Shown: in pieces, positions 54,829-64,000 of the stretch | Layout: each line of letters starts with the position of its first letter | Numbering within the stretch: position 1 is the stretch's first letter | Assembly: GCF_004340785.1 (NCBI RefSeq) | Contig: NZ_SLXS01000008.1 | Span: forward strand, 62,001-126,000 | Length of the DNA stretch: 64,000 nt | From: Tumebacillus sp. BK434 | Lineage (GTDB): Bacteria; Bacillota; Bacilli; Tumebacillales; Tumebacillaceae | Reading direction: 5' to 3' | The notes under the pieces: model-generated | Told to the model about the DNA's origin: nothing | Databases searched by the model: none | The model's input: only the letters and a program-made list of their open reading frames with translations | Made by a program: the position numbers and the translations under genes

Positions 54829-55725
54829 ATGAACGATTATTTAGTACGCGCAACCGCACTGGACGGCAAACTTCGCGCGTTTGCTTGTATAACGACCGAC
54901 ATCGTCCGCGAGCTCTCGGACCGCAACAAAGCGCTGGCGCTGGCGAGCGCTGCGCTTGGCCGCACGGCGACGATGGCGGTGATCATGGGCGTGATGCTGA
55001 AGGGCAAAGAGACGGTCACCTTGCAGATCCGCGGCGATGGCCCGCTCGGCCGCATCGTGGCGACGGCCGATTCGGAAGGGCATGTGCGCGGCTATGTGGA
55101 CAACCCGCTGGTCGAACTGCCCCCGAAGGACGGTATCGTCTTCGGCGATGTGGAAAAGCTCGACGTCGGCGCAGCGGTCGGCGACGGATTCCTGTTCGTA
55201 ATCAAAGACCTCGGCATGAAAGAGCCGTACGTTGGCTCTGTGCCGTTGGCGACGGGCGAGATCGGCGACGACTTCCTGTACTATTTCGCGCAGTCGGAGC
55301 AGACCCCGTCGGCGCTTGGCCTCGGCGTGCTGATCGACAAAGAGCAGACCGTCACCCAGGCGGGCGGCTTCCTGCTCCAGCTGCTGCCGGGCGTGGCCGA
55401 GGAAGACATCGACTACATCGAAGACCAGATCAAGCAGTTCCCGCACATCACCTCGCTGCTCGTGCAAGGGCAGACGCCGGAGCAGATTTTGCAGCGGCTG
55501 ATCCCGGGCGAGATCAAATTCAATGAAAGAGTCGAGATCGGCTTCCAATGCGACTGCTCCCGCGAACGCTTTGCCCGCGGCTTGATCTCGCTTGGCGAGA
55601 CGGAGCTGCAAAAGATCGCCGAAGAAGACAAAGCGGCAGAACTGGTCTGCCATTTCTGCAATGAAATGTATCATTTTAATGAAGAGCAGCTGTTGGAGCT
55701 GGTCCGCGACGCGAAGAGGGATTGA
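54829..55725 (+). CDS. hslO: Redox-regulated chaperone Hsp33
   Basis: Hsp33 is activated by oxidation of a four-cysteine zinc site. The 298-residue product has CDC near residue 242 and CHFC near 274, the expected CxC and CxxC pairs, and the N-terminal DYLVRATALDGKLRAFA. ATG 54829 follows gaggagga. cysK follows with its promoter overlapping this stop codon. Confidence 0.95.
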   Translation: MNDYLVRATALDGKLRAFACITTDIVRELSDRNKALALASAALGRTATMAVIMGVMLKGKETVTLQIRGDGPLGRIVATADSEGHVRGYVDNPLVELPPKDGIVFGDVEKLDVGAAVGDGFLFVIKDLGMKEPYVGSVPLATGEIGDDFLYYFAQSEQTPSALGLGVLIDKEQTVTQAGGFLLQLLPGVAEEDIDYIEDQIKQFPHITSLLVQGQTPEQILQRLIPGEIKFNERVEIGFQCDCSRERFARGLISLGETELQKIAEEDKAAELVCHFCNEMYHFNEEQLLELVRDAKRD

Positions 55726-55751
55726 CAGAAAAACCCGTTCCACGATACACT
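55722..55751 (+). promoter_or_regulatory. cysK promoter
   Basis: TTGACA (55722-55727) overlaps the hslO stop; 18 nt, then TACACT (55746-55751). GTAATTCCAAC in the leader (about 55770-55780) resembles half of a CymR operator, a weak clue to sulfur control. Confidence 0.65.
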
Positions 55752-55819
55752 AAGACCAACAAACAACGTAATTCCAACTACAATACTTGGTTTTATATAA
55801 ACAGGGGAGGGTATTTTTC

Positions 55820-56743
55820 ATGCGTATTGCAAACAACATTGCAGAGCTGATCGGCCAGACTCCGATCGTGAAACTGAACACCATCGCCGGTCCGGATGAT
55901 GCGGAGATCTATGTGAAGCTGGAGTCGTTCAACCCGGGCGGTTCTGTCAAAGACCGCATCGCCTACTCGATGATCATCGAAGCGGAAAAAGCGGGCGAGT
56001 TGAAGGAAGGCACGACCATCGTCGAGCCGACTTCCGGCAACACCGGCATCGGCCTGGCGATGATGGCAGCGGCGAAAGGCTACCGTGCCGTGCTCGTCAT
56101 GCCGGACACCATGTCGATCGAGCGCCGCAACCTGCTGCGCGCGTACGGCGCTGAACTCGTGCTCACCCCGGGCGCAGAAGGCATGAAAGGCGCGATCGCG
56201 AAAGCAAAAGCGCTGAAGGAAGAGAACCCGGAATGGTTCATGCCGCAGCAGTTCGACAACCCGAACAACCCGAAGATCCACCGCGAGACCACCGCAGCTG
56301 AGATCCTCGAAGCGTTTGGCGGCGAGCTGGACGCCTTCGTCGCAGGCGTCGGCACCGGCGGCACGATCACCGGCGTCGGTGAAGTGCTGAAAGGCAAGAA
56401 CCCGCAGATCCAGATCGTGGCGGTCGAACCGTCCGCCTCCCCGGTCCTCTCCGGCGGCAACCCTGGTCCGCATAAGATCCAAGGCATCGGCGCAGGCTTC
56501 GTGCCGTCGATCATGAACACCGATCAAGTCGATGAGATCGTCCAAGTCGACAACGAGATCGCGTTCGAGTATGCGCGCCGTCTGGCGAAAGACGAAGGCA
56601 TCCTCGTCGGCATCTCCTCCGGCGGCAACGTGTATGCAGCCCTGCAGGTCGCGAAGAAGCTCGGCAAAGGCAAGAAAGTCCTCACCGTAGCTCCGTCCAC
56701 CGGCGAGCGCTACCTGTCCACCGCCCTGTTCCAATTCGAATAA
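55820..56743 (+). CDS. cysK: Cysteine synthase A
   Basis: CysK makes cysteine from O-acetylserine and sulfide. The 307-residue product has the PLP lysine Lys44 in GGSVKDRIA, the substrate loop TSGNTGIG (about 72-79), and the PLP phosphate loop [11 protein letters not shown] 55820 follows aggggaggg. The pab genes that follow cysK in B. subtilis are absent; folP comes next. Confidence 0.96.
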   Translation: MRIANNIAELIGQTPIVKLNTIAGPDDAEIYVKLESFNPGGSVKDRIAYSMIIEAEKAGELKEGTTIVEPTSGNTGIGLAMMAAAKGYRAVLVMPDTMSIERRNLLRAYGAELVLTPGAEGMKGAIAKAKALKEENPEWFMPQQFDNPNNPKIHRETTAAEILEAFGGELDAFVAGVGTGGTITGVGEVLKGKNPQIQIVAVEPSASPVLSGGNPGPHKIQGIGAGFVPSIMNTDQVDEIVQVDNEIAFEYARRLAKDEGILVGISSGGNVYAALQVAKKLGKGKKVLTVAPSTGERYLSTALFQFE

Positions 56744-56767
56744 GCGCAGAGATTCTGCCAAGAACGA

Positions 56768-56798
56768 AGAGCATCCGCAAGTCGGGTGCTCTTTTTTG
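56768..56798 (+). terminator. Terminator of cysK
   Basis: agagcatccg / cgggtgctct form a 10-bp stem with one G-T pair, followed by six T. Confidence 0.88.
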
Positions 56799-56805
56799 CT
56801 ATAAT
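56797..56805 (+). promoter_or_regulatory. Extended -10 promoter of the fol operon
   Basis: TTGCTATAAT, with TGc before a perfect TATAAT (56800-56805), lies just after the cysK terminator; no good -35 is seen. Confidence 0.45.
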
Positions 56806-56836
56806 AGATAGAGTTTGGCGCAGAGGAAGTGGGAAC

Positions 56837-58024
56837 GTGAGATACAATCCGTATGTGATACATATTGAAAACGAAGCGCATCTGTACGCCGAGTTCCGGC
56901 AGGTCGGCTCGACGGAAGCCGGGAACCGGATCATGCTGAACAAAGGGCGCGGGTTTGTGATCCGCATCGACAACGTCAGCTTGAAAGCGGCGAACATTTT
57001 GAAACAGGAGATGCTCTCGAAAGGCGGCGACGCGGCGGTGCATCGGGATGTGGCGGGTCTGACGGCCGGCGACTCGTCGATCGTGCTGCTCGGCACCAAG
57101 CGGCAATTTTCGGAAGTGATCCAGAAGCTGAAGATCCAGCCGTTCGGCTTGAAGCAGCTCAGCGAGGAACTCAGCTCTGTGCTGGAGCGCTTCGAAGCAA
57201 AAGGGCACCGGACGCTGACGTTCGGAGACGGCGCCTATACGTGGGAGTTCGGCAGCCGGACGCTGGTGATGGGCATCTTGAACGTCACGCCCGACTCGTT
57301 TTCTGACGGCGGGCGCTGGGCCGACCTCGACAAGGCGGTTGCGCACGCCCGCGAGATGATCAATGCGGGCGCTGACGTGCTCGACATCGGCGGCGAATCG
57401 ACCCGTCCCGGTCATGCGCCGGTCGATGCGCAGGAAGAAATGCGCCGCGTCGTGCCGGTGATCGAACGCCTGTCGCGGGAAGTGAACGTCCCGATCTCGA
57501 TCGACACCTACAAGGCGTCGGTCGCCGAAGCGGCAGTCCGGGCGGGTGCGCACATCGTCAACGACGTCTGGGGTTTCAAACAGGACCCGGAGATGGCAGC
57601 CGTCTGCGCAAAGCTGAACTGCCCGGTGATCTTGATGCACAACCGCGAGACGCCGTATGAGCAGGACCTGATCACCGGTGTCGTCCGCGACATTCGCGAA
57701 TCGATCGCGCTGGCTCATGCAGCGGGTGTGTCTGACGAACAGATCATCTTGGACCCCGGCATCGGATTTGGGAAAACGCACGAACAGAACCTGTACATGA
57801 TGAAGCGCATGGACGATTTTACCGGCCTTGGCTACCCGGTGCTGCTCGGCACGTCGCGCAAGTCGATGATCGGCAATGCGCTCTGCCTGCCGGTCGACGA
57901 GCGCGTCGAAGGCACGGCGGCGACGGTGGCGCTTGGCATCGCCAAAGGCGTGGACATCGTGCGGGTGCATGACGTAAAAGAAATGGCGCGCGTCGCCCGG
58001 ATGACCGACGCGATGGTGCGCTAG
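56837..58024 (+). CDS. folP: Dihydropteroate synthase with N-terminal extension
   Basis: FolP condenses p-aminobenzoate with the pterin pyrophosphate in folate synthesis. The 395-residue product has an extra domain of about 135 residues before the TIM-barrel core, which starts at LVMGILNVTPDSFSDGG (about 143-159) and contains DIGGESTRPG, HIVNDVWGFK and GTSRKSMIG. The extension, of unknown role, is not in the usual 280-residue enzyme. GTG 56837 follows agaggaag. It heads the run folP-folB-folK-yazB. Confidence 0.95.
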   Translation: MRYNPYVIHIENEAHLYAEFRQVGSTEAGNRIMLNKGRGFVIRIDNVSLKAANILKQEMLSKGGDAAVHRDVAGLTAGDSSIVLLGTKRQFSEVIQKLKIQPFGLKQLSEELSSVLERFEAKGHRTLTFGDGAYTWEFGSRTLVMGILNVTPDSFSDGGRWADLDKAVAHAREMINAGADVLDIGGESTRPGHAPVDAQEEMRRVVPVIERLSREVNVPISIDTYKASVAEAAVRAGAHIVNDVWGFKQDPEMAAVCAKLNCPVILMHNRETPYEQDLITGVVRDIRESIALAHAAGVSDEQIILDPGIGFGKTHEQNLYMMKRMDDFTGLGYPVLLGTSRKSMIGNALCLPVDERVEGTAATVALGIAKGVDIVRVHDVKEMARVARMTDAMVR

Positions 58025-58044
58025 GCGAAGGAGACGAGGGAAGG

Positions 58045-58404
58045 ATGGACAGGATCTATATCTCCGGCATGGAGTTCTACGGCTACCACGGCGTATTTGA
58101 AGAGGAAAACCGGCTCGGGCAGCGGTTTTATGCGGATCTCGTGTTGCACGCGTCGCTGAAAGCGGCCGGCGAGACGGACGATCTCAGCAAGACGGTCAAC
58201 TATGCGGAAGCGTACGCGGCGATCAAAATCATCATGGACGGCGAGCCGGTGCAGCTGATCGAAACGCTGGCTGAGCGCATCGCGCAGCAGATGCTCGACC
58301 TGTATCCGATGGTGCAGCAGGCGCAGGTCAAAGTGACCAAGCCGTCGCCGCCGTTCCCAGGGGCGCTGAGCGGCGTGGCGGTGGAGGTCATCCGTGAACG
58401 ATAA
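58045..58404 (+). CDS. folB: Dihydroneopterin aldolase
   Basis: FolB cleaves dihydroneopterin to 6-hydroxymethyl-dihydropterin. The 119-residue product has the family segments GMEFYGYHGVFEEENRLGQRFY and VKVTKPSPPFPGALSGVAVE, with the active-site Lys and Glu. The gene overlaps folK by 11 bp. Confidence 0.95.
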   Translation: MDRIYISGMEFYGYHGVFEEENRLGQRFYADLVLHASLKAAGETDDLSKTVNYAEAYAAIKIIMDGEPVQLIETLAERIAQQMLDLYPMVQQAQVKVTKPSPPFPGALSGVAVEVIRER

Positions 58405-58936
58405 CGGCCGCGAGCTGCACACCGCCTACCTGTCGCTCGGCTCCAACCTCGGCGACCGGGTGCAAAATCTCTGCGCGGCGATCCGGCTTCTGAATGCACA
58501 CCCTGACATTCAGGTGACGAACATCTCCTCGGTTTATGAGACAGCCCCGGTCGGAATGACCGACCAGCCCGACTTTTTGAACCTCGCTTTGGAGATCAAA
58601 ACCCATTTGGGCCCCCAAAATTTGCTTAAAATTACCGGTTCTACAGAATTAGACATGGGTCGTCAAAGGGATATCAAGTGGGGACCGCGTACTTTAGATA
58701 TAGACATCCTGCTCATGGACAAGCAGGTCATGGACACGGCGGAACTCACTTTACCACATCCCCGGATGGGGGAACGCGCATTTGTCCTACTACCACTCGC
58801 AGAACTTGCAGGCGGCATGGTTCATCCTGTTACGCAGCAAACCGTGTCAGACATGGCCAATCAGGTTGACGGAAAGGAAGGGGTCTTTCTATGTCAGATA
58901 CCATTGGCAAGCGTTTGCGGGCTTTCCGAAAGCTGA
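58394..58936 (+). CDS. folK: Hydroxymethyldihydropterin pyrophosphokinase
   Basis: FolK makes the pyrophosphorylated pterin used by FolP. The 180-residue product has SLGSNLGDR near residue 14, VYETAPVGM, and GPRTLDIDILLMD with the metal-binding Asp pair. GTG 58394 lies within folB's last codons, indicating coupled translation. Its end overlaps the yazB start by 46 bp. Confidence 0.95.
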   Translation: MNDNGRELHTAYLSLGSNLGDRVQNLCAAIRLLNAHPDIQVTNISSVYETAPVGMTDQPDFLNLALEIKTHLGPQNLLKITGSTELDMGRQRDIKWGPRTLDIDILLMDKQVMDTAELTLPHPRMGERAFVLLPLAELAGGMVHPVTQQTVSDMANQVDGKEGVFLCQIPLASVCGLSES

Positions 58937-59109
58937 AGAACCTCACACAGCAGGAATTGGCCGACAAACTGCATGTCTCGATCGCCATTGTAGGGGCGAT
59001 CGAGAGAGGCACCAGAATGCCCTCCAATGAGCTGCTCCGCTCCATCCACGCCGTGCTTGGCGTGACAGAACAGGAGCTGCGCGGCGAGACGCTAACAATT
59101 GGTGGTTGA
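58891..59109 (+). CDS. yazB: XRE-type helix-turn-helix protein YazB
   Basis: The 72-residue product is a single Cro/C1-type helix-turn-helix (KRLRAFRKLKNLTQQELADKL, then GAIERGTRMPS). It lies inside the folate operon between folK and dusB, as yazB does in B. subtilis. The ATG follows aaggaagggg. Its target is unknown. Confidence 0.88.
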   Translation: MSDTIGKRLRAFRKLKNLTQQELADKLHVSIAIVGAIERGTRMPSNELLRSIHAVLGVTEQELRGETLTIGG

Positions 59110-59161
59110 GAAAAGCAGTTGAGAGATGGTAAGATGAAGCTACTATGAATTCGGAGCGAGG

Positions 59162-59187
59162 CACAGACCCTACGGTCTGTGTTTTTC
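59162..59187 (+). terminator. Terminator of the fol operon
   Basis: cacagacc / ggtctgtg form an 8-bp perfect stem with a 4-nt loop, followed by tttttc. Confidence 0.85.
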
Positions 59188-59215
59188 GCTGTCTATAGAT
59201 TGGAGTGAAGGTTTC

Positions 59216-60214
59216 ATGTTGAAGATCGGACAGGTAGAGCTGGAAAACAACGTAATCTTGGCGCCGATGGCCGGTGTCTGCAACCCGTCCTTCCGCGTTT
59301 TGGCGAAAGAGATGGGCGCAGGCATGGTCTGCGCGGAGATGGTCGCGACGAAAGCTTTGCAGCATGGCAACGCGAAAACCCGCTCCATGCTGACCATTCT
59401 GCAGGAGGAAAAACCGGTTTCGATGCAACTGATGGGCTGTGACGTGGAGTCGATGCGCATCGCGGCCGAGCTGGTCGCCGATACGGATGCGGCGATCGTC
59501 GACATCAACATGGGCTGCCCGGCGAACAAGGTGCACAAGGCCGGCTCCGGCGCGGCGCTGGCCCGCGACCCGCAGAACGCGGCAAGAATCGTCGAGGCGG
59601 TCGTCAAAGCGGTGCCGAACAAGCCGGTGACGGTGAAGTTCCGCAAAGGCTGGGACGATGACAACATCAACGCCGTCGAAGTGGCGAAAGCGGTCGAGGC
59701 GGCAGGCGCGCAGGCGGTGGCCGTCCACGGCCGCACCGCGAAGCAGATGTACCAGGGCCAGGCGGACTGGAGCATCATCCGCGCCGTGAAAGCGGCGGTC
59801 AACATCCCGGTGATCGGCAACGGCGACGTGACCACACCGCAAAAAGCGGTGCAATTGCTGCAGGAGACCGGCGCGGACGGCGTGATGATCGGCCGCGGCT
59901 CGCTCGGCAACCCGTGGATTTTCCGTGCGGTGACGCACTTCATGGCGACAGGCGAAGAACTGCCGCTGCCGTCTGCCGAAGAGCGCATCCGTGTCGCCTT
60001 GCGCCACACCGACCTGCTCGTCGCGGAGAAAGGCGAGTACACCGGCACCCGCGAAATGCGCAAACACATCGCCTGGTACACCAAAGGCCTGCGCGATTCC
60101 AACCAGTTCCGCGACAAGATCAACCTGCTGGAAACTTCCGAAGCGTTGAAAGAGGCATTGCACGAGTATTATGCGTACTTGCTGAAGTATGAAGCGCAAG
60201 AAGTGATGAACTAA
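59216..60214 (+). CDS. dusB: tRNA-dihydrouridine synthase
   Basis: DusB reduces uridines in the tRNA D-loop using FMN and NADPH. The 332-residue product has LAPMAGVCNPSFR at the N-terminus, the catalytic Cys in NMGCPANKVHKAGSGAAL and VHGRTAKQMYQG. The ATG follows a ggagtgaagg site. It stands after a terminator but in the B. subtilis order. Confidence 0.95.
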   Translation: MLKIGQVELENNVILAPMAGVCNPSFRVLAKEMGAGMVCAEMVATKALQHGNAKTRSMLTILQEEKPVSMQLMGCDVESMRIAAELVADTDAAIVDINMGCPANKVHKAGSGAALARDPQNAARIVEAVVKAVPNKPVTVKFRKGWDDDNINAVEVAKAVEAAGAQAVAVHGRTAKQMYQGQADWSIIRAVKAAVNIPVIGNGDVTTPQKAVQLLQETGADGVMIGRGSLGNPWIFRAVTHFMATGEELPLPSAEERIRVALRHTDLLVAEKGEYTGTREMRKHIAWYTKGLRDSNQFRDKINLLETSEALKEALHEYYAYLLKYEAQEVMN

Positions 60215-60419
60215 AAGCGTTTCTTGAACCGCTGTGTTTTCAGCGAGATCGAGTCTGTAAAGACGAGAATACTGGAATCACTGGTGCTGCTGTCTAAATG
60301 ACCCTCATGTAGGAGAGGATGGAAGATGACTTTGCGGAGCTTGGCGTGACCTGTGCAGGGTGGCGCAAGTTTCGCTAGCCAGTCTTTTTCCAGCGACTCT
60401 TTTGCATGGGGGTTTTTGC

Positions 60420-61322
60420 GTGAAACATGTGGTGAGCGTTTCCTTGGGTTCTGCTTCACGCAATCATAAAGTGATCATCCGGCTGTTCGGGCAGGAATTG
60501 CTGGTCGAGCGGATCGGCACGGACGGGGACCGCCAAGCGGTGATCCGCGCCATTCGGAGCATGGACGGACAGGTCGATGCTTTCGGGATGGGCGGCATCG
60601 ACCGCTATATCTATGTGCACAACCGCCGCTACACGTTTCGGGAAGCGGAAGAGATCGCCCGCCACGCCCGGCTCACTCCGATCCTCGACGGCTCCGGGCT
60701 GAAAAATTCGCTGGAGCGCCACGTCGTCCATCTGCTGGCCGACCATCCTTTGATCCGGCTGCGCGGGAAGAGAGTGCTGCTCGTCTCCGGCGTCGACCGT
60801 TTTGGCATGGCCGAAGCGCTCGTGGAGACCGGCTGCGAGGTGGTGTTTGGTGACTTGATGTTTGGCCTCGGCCTGCCGGTGCTGATCCGCTCGCTCCAAG
60901 GGCTCGATCGCGCCGCCCGCCTGATCGCCCCGCTGATCACGCAGCTCCCGATCCGCTTTTTGTATCCGACGGGGGAGAAGCAGCAGCAGATCCAGGCGAA
61001 ATTTGCCAAACACTACCGGAATGCCGACGTGATCGCAGGTGATTTTCATTTTATCCGCCGCCATTTGCCGGACCGGCTGGACGGGAAGATCGTGCTGACC
61101 AATACGGTGACGCCGGGGGATGTCGAGCTGCTGCGAGCGCGGGGAGTGAAGCATCTGGTGACGACGACGCCCGATCTGGAGGGGCGCAGCTTTGGCACGA
61201 ACGTGATCGAAGCCTTGCTCGTCGCGCTGCAGGACAGCCGCCGCGAACTGGCGCCGGTGCAGTATTTGGCGCTGCTCGACAAGACCGGCTTTGCTCCGCG
61301 GATTGAAACGTTGACAAGGTGA
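60420..61322 (+). CDS. Quinate 5-dehydrogenase-like protein of unclear function
   Basis: The 300-residue product begins KHVVSVSLGSASRNHKV and has GKRVLLVSGVDRFGMAEALVE, a Rossmann-like strand-turn-helix, and KIVLTNTVTPGDVELLRARGVKHLVTTTP. Related proteins in GC-rich Firmicutes are often labelled quinate 5-dehydrogenase, but I see nothing that proves this reaction. GTG 60420 lies about seven bases after ggggg. The greA promoter overlaps its last codons. Confidence 0.75.
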   Translation: MKHVVSVSLGSASRNHKVIIRLFGQELLVERIGTDGDRQAVIRAIRSMDGQVDAFGMGGIDRYIYVHNRRYTFREAEEIARHARLTPILDGSGLKNSLERHVVHLLADHPLIRLRGKRVLLVSGVDRFGMAEALVETGCEVVFGDLMFGLGLPVLIRSLQGLDRAARLIAPLITQLPIRFLYPTGEKQQQIQAKFAKHYRNADVIAGDFHFIRRHLPDRLDGKIVLTNTVTPGDVELLRARGVKHLVTTTPDLEGRSFGTNVIEALLVALQDSRRELAPVQYLALLDKTGFAPRIETLTR

Positions 61323-61340
61323 GTGTGAAGCAACTATAAT
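61311..61340 (+). promoter_or_regulatory. greA promoter
   Basis: TTGACA (61311-61316) lies in the end of the upstream gene; 18 nt, then TATAAT (61335-61340). Confidence 0.85.
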
Positions 61341-61374
61341 CTTTTGAAAGAAAGCTTTTATGATACAAATCGAG

Positions 61375-61407
61375 CACTGTCAGCGAGTAGGTTGGCAGTG
61401 TTTTTCT
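61375..61407 (+). terminator. Terminator-like attenuator in the greA leader
   Basis: CACTGTCA (61375-61382) and TGGCAGTG (61393-61400) form an 8-bp stem with one G-T pair, followed by tttttc, between the greA promoter and its ATG. It may yield a short leader RNA of about 55-60 nt. Confidence 0.6.
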
Positions 61408-61438
61408 TATAACAATGGAGAGACGGAGCTGATCGGGG

Positions 61439-61915
61439 ATGTCGGAGAAAGAAACGCTGCTCACCCAAGGTGGGCTTTTGAAATTAGAAGAAGAGCTGGA
61501 CCATCTGAAATCGGTAAAGCGCCGTGAAGTGGCGGAGCGGATTCAAGTTGCGATTAGCTATGGCGATATCAGTGAAAACTCGGAGTATGAAGACGCGAAG
61601 AATGAACAGGCTTTTATTGAAGGCCGGATCATGACGCTAGAGAAGATGCTGCGCAACGCCCGCATCATCCGCGACGAAGATGTGGCGACAGGGGCGGTCA
61701 GCATCGGGGCGCGCGTGGTGATCAAGGATCTGGAGTTTGGCGATGTGATGGAGTACCTGATCGTCGGCACCGCCGAGGCCGATCCGACCGAAAATAAGAT
61801 TTCGAACGAATCTCCGGTCGGCCGGGCTTTACTTGGACGGGTGATTGGCGATAAGATTGAAGTTAATGTACCTGCGGGTATGATCGAATATGAGATTCTG
61901 GAAATCAAAAAATAG
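61439..61915 (+). CDS. greA: Transcription elongation factor GreA
   Basis: GreA rescues backtracked RNA polymerase by stimulating RNA cleavage. The 158-residue product has the N-terminal coiled coil with acidic tip ([18 protein letters not shown]) and a C-terminal FKBP-like domain ([14 protein letters not shown]). ATG 61439 lies ten bases after cggag. lysS follows 21 bp later, so both share the upstream promoter and leader hairpin. Confidence 0.96.
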   Translation: MSEKETLLTQGGLLKLEEELDHLKSVKRREVAERIQVAISYGDISENSEYEDAKNEQAFIEGRIMTLEKMLRNARIIRDEDVATGAVSIGARVVIKDLEFGDVMEYLIVGTAEADPTENKISNESPVGRALLGRVIGDKIEVNVPAGMIEYEILEIKK

Positions 61916-61930
61916 AAGTTATCGGAGTGA

Positions 61931-63445
<1,515 letters not shown>

Positions 63446-63454
63446 GACGAGAAG

Positions 63455-63488
63455 AAGGACTTGGCCTAAGGGTCAGGTCCTTTTTTTG
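63455..63488 (+). terminator. Terminator of greA-lysS
   Basis: aaggac / gtcctt with a partly paired interior form the stem, followed by seven T. Confidence 0.75.
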
Positions 63489-63657
63489 TGTTTGCGGATG
63501 GGAGAGGGGGGAGGAGAGTGTGATTGGTGTGGGAGTGTTGTTGGTGTTGGTGTTGGGCGAGTATGGCGTGAGTATGAGTTTGAAGGCTTGGATATGTTTT
63601 GTTTTGCACAGATTGGGACGGTTGTGCGTGGAGAAATGGGATGAAACTGTGCGGAAA
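63489..63657. other. G/T-rich non-coding stretch
   Basis: The + strand is strongly G- and T-rich with short runs such as gttgttggtgttggtg. No start-codon-plus-ribosome-site combination gives a credible gene. It leads into the DnaA-box cluster. Confidence 0.5.
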
Positions 63658-63862
63658 TGGGGATAACGTGTGTGAATTTGTGGACAACGCTGTGGGTAAT
63701 GTGGATAAGTTGGGGATAAAGAACGATAAGGTGGATAACTTTTTGGTTTCGAAGCGAAGCAGATTTAGAGAGAAGGCTTGTGAAATAGGGCATTTCCCAC
63801 GCGTGAACGCTGAACTTGCATGGTTTTGCAGCAGTTTGTTTCGCTGCGCGCATTGTGGATAA
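63658..63862 (+). promoter_or_regulatory. Cluster of seven DnaA-box-like sites
   Basis: TGTGGATAA (complement of TTATCCACA) occurs perfectly at 63700-63708 and 63854-63862. One-mismatch copies lie at 63658 (TGGGGATAA), 63679 (TGTGGACAA), 63691 (TGTGGGTAA), 63711 (TGGGGATAA) and 63730 (GGTGGATAA). All have one orientation. The first six fall within 81 bp. Confidence 0.65.
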
Positions 63863-63896
63863 GTTCTGTACATGTTAAGATGTTTCTTGTCGCCGC
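63853..63896 (+). promoter_or_regulatory. Probable rRNA operon promoter P1
   Basis: TTGTGG (63853-63858), 17 nt, TAAGAT (63876-63881), then four bases and CTTGTCGCCGC (63886-63896). The -35 overlaps a perfect DnaA box. Confidence 0.6.
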
Positions 63897-63955
63897 GACG
63901 TATCATCCGGTGCGAAACAGTAAAAAATGCTTTCCAGTGATGCAAAATATTCTTG

Positions 63956-64000
63956 TTGACTTTCTGATAGGCTTTGTGTTACATTATCTCTTGTCGCCGC
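63956..64000 (+). promoter_or_regulatory. Probable rRNA operon promoter P2
   Basis: TTGACT (63956-63961), 18 nt, TACATT (63980-63985), then four bases and CTTGTCGCCGC (63990-64000), repeating the start region of P1. The rRNA genes would lie beyond the window. Confidence 0.65.

Noticed and set aside
63466-63945. Minus-strand frames after lysS
   Set aside because: They arise from the G/T-rich, DnaA-box-bearing non-coding region and have no binding site or motif.
63446-64000. rRNA or tRNA gene within the right end
   Set aside because: Only promoter-like elements are visible; no 16S start or tRNA fold is found before the window ends.

Overview
The window is an origin-proximal chromosomal segment of an endospore-forming member of the Bacillales. 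The order yabG-veg-sspF-ispE-purR-ridA-spoVG-glmU-prs-ctc-pth-fin-mfd-spoVT-yabM-mazG/yabN-rqcP-yabP-yabQ-divIC-yabR, and later hslO-cysK-folP-folB-folK-yazB-dusB-greA-lysS with rRNA-type promoters at the right edge, is that of the Bacillus subtilis chromosome just after the origin. The core genes are GC-rich. With cphBA, HU placed after mazG and a quinate-dehydrogenase-like gene before greA, this suggests an Alicyclobacillaceae genome such as Tumebacillus. The genus is an inference. No rRNA or tRNA gene lies inside the window.

Layout. 1-3185: a tail of an unknown gene, a membrane P-loop ATPase with a possible nuclease-like C-terminus, and a glycosyltransferase. 3281-14842: sporulation and house-keeping core (yabG, veg, sspF, cphBA, ispE, a nucleotidyltransferase, purR, ridA, spoVG), interrupted between veg and sspF by an AT-rich insert holding a Panacea-domain protein and a large membrane protein. 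15044-24308: glmU, prs, two small exported proteins, ctc, pth, fin and mfd. 24350-27850: a decayed AT-rich insert between mfd and spoVT with a frameshifted amidase, a subtilase pseudogene, a terminal-inverted-repeat element without transposase and a lipoprotein. 28126-38209: spoVT to yabR, small proteins, rpoE and pyrG. 38705-43754: a SinR-like regulator facing a TapA-like/SipW/TasA-family/sortase cluster, probably a surface-fibre or biofilm-matrix locus. 43782-54658: an S-layer-anchored 5'-nucleotidase, thrS, an ABC exporter, an ECF sigma/anti-sigma pair, dinB and a YheC/D ATP-grasp gene. 54829-63445: hslO to lysS. 63490-64000: a DnaA-box cluster running into tandem rRNA-type promoters.

The sequence shows much regulation directly: sigma-K-type promoters before yabG, a 45-codon gene and the ATP-grasp gene; sigma-G-type promoters before fin and spoVT; a PurBox pair at purR; vegetative promoters at veg, yabR, rpoE, pyrG, thrS, cysK and greA; and a hairpin that could hide the fin ribosome binding site in read-through mRNA. 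The least explained parts are the Panacea/membrane-protein pair, the ATPase at the left edge, the cysteine-repeat wall protein next to a sortase, and the DnaA-box cluster abutting the rRNA promoter.
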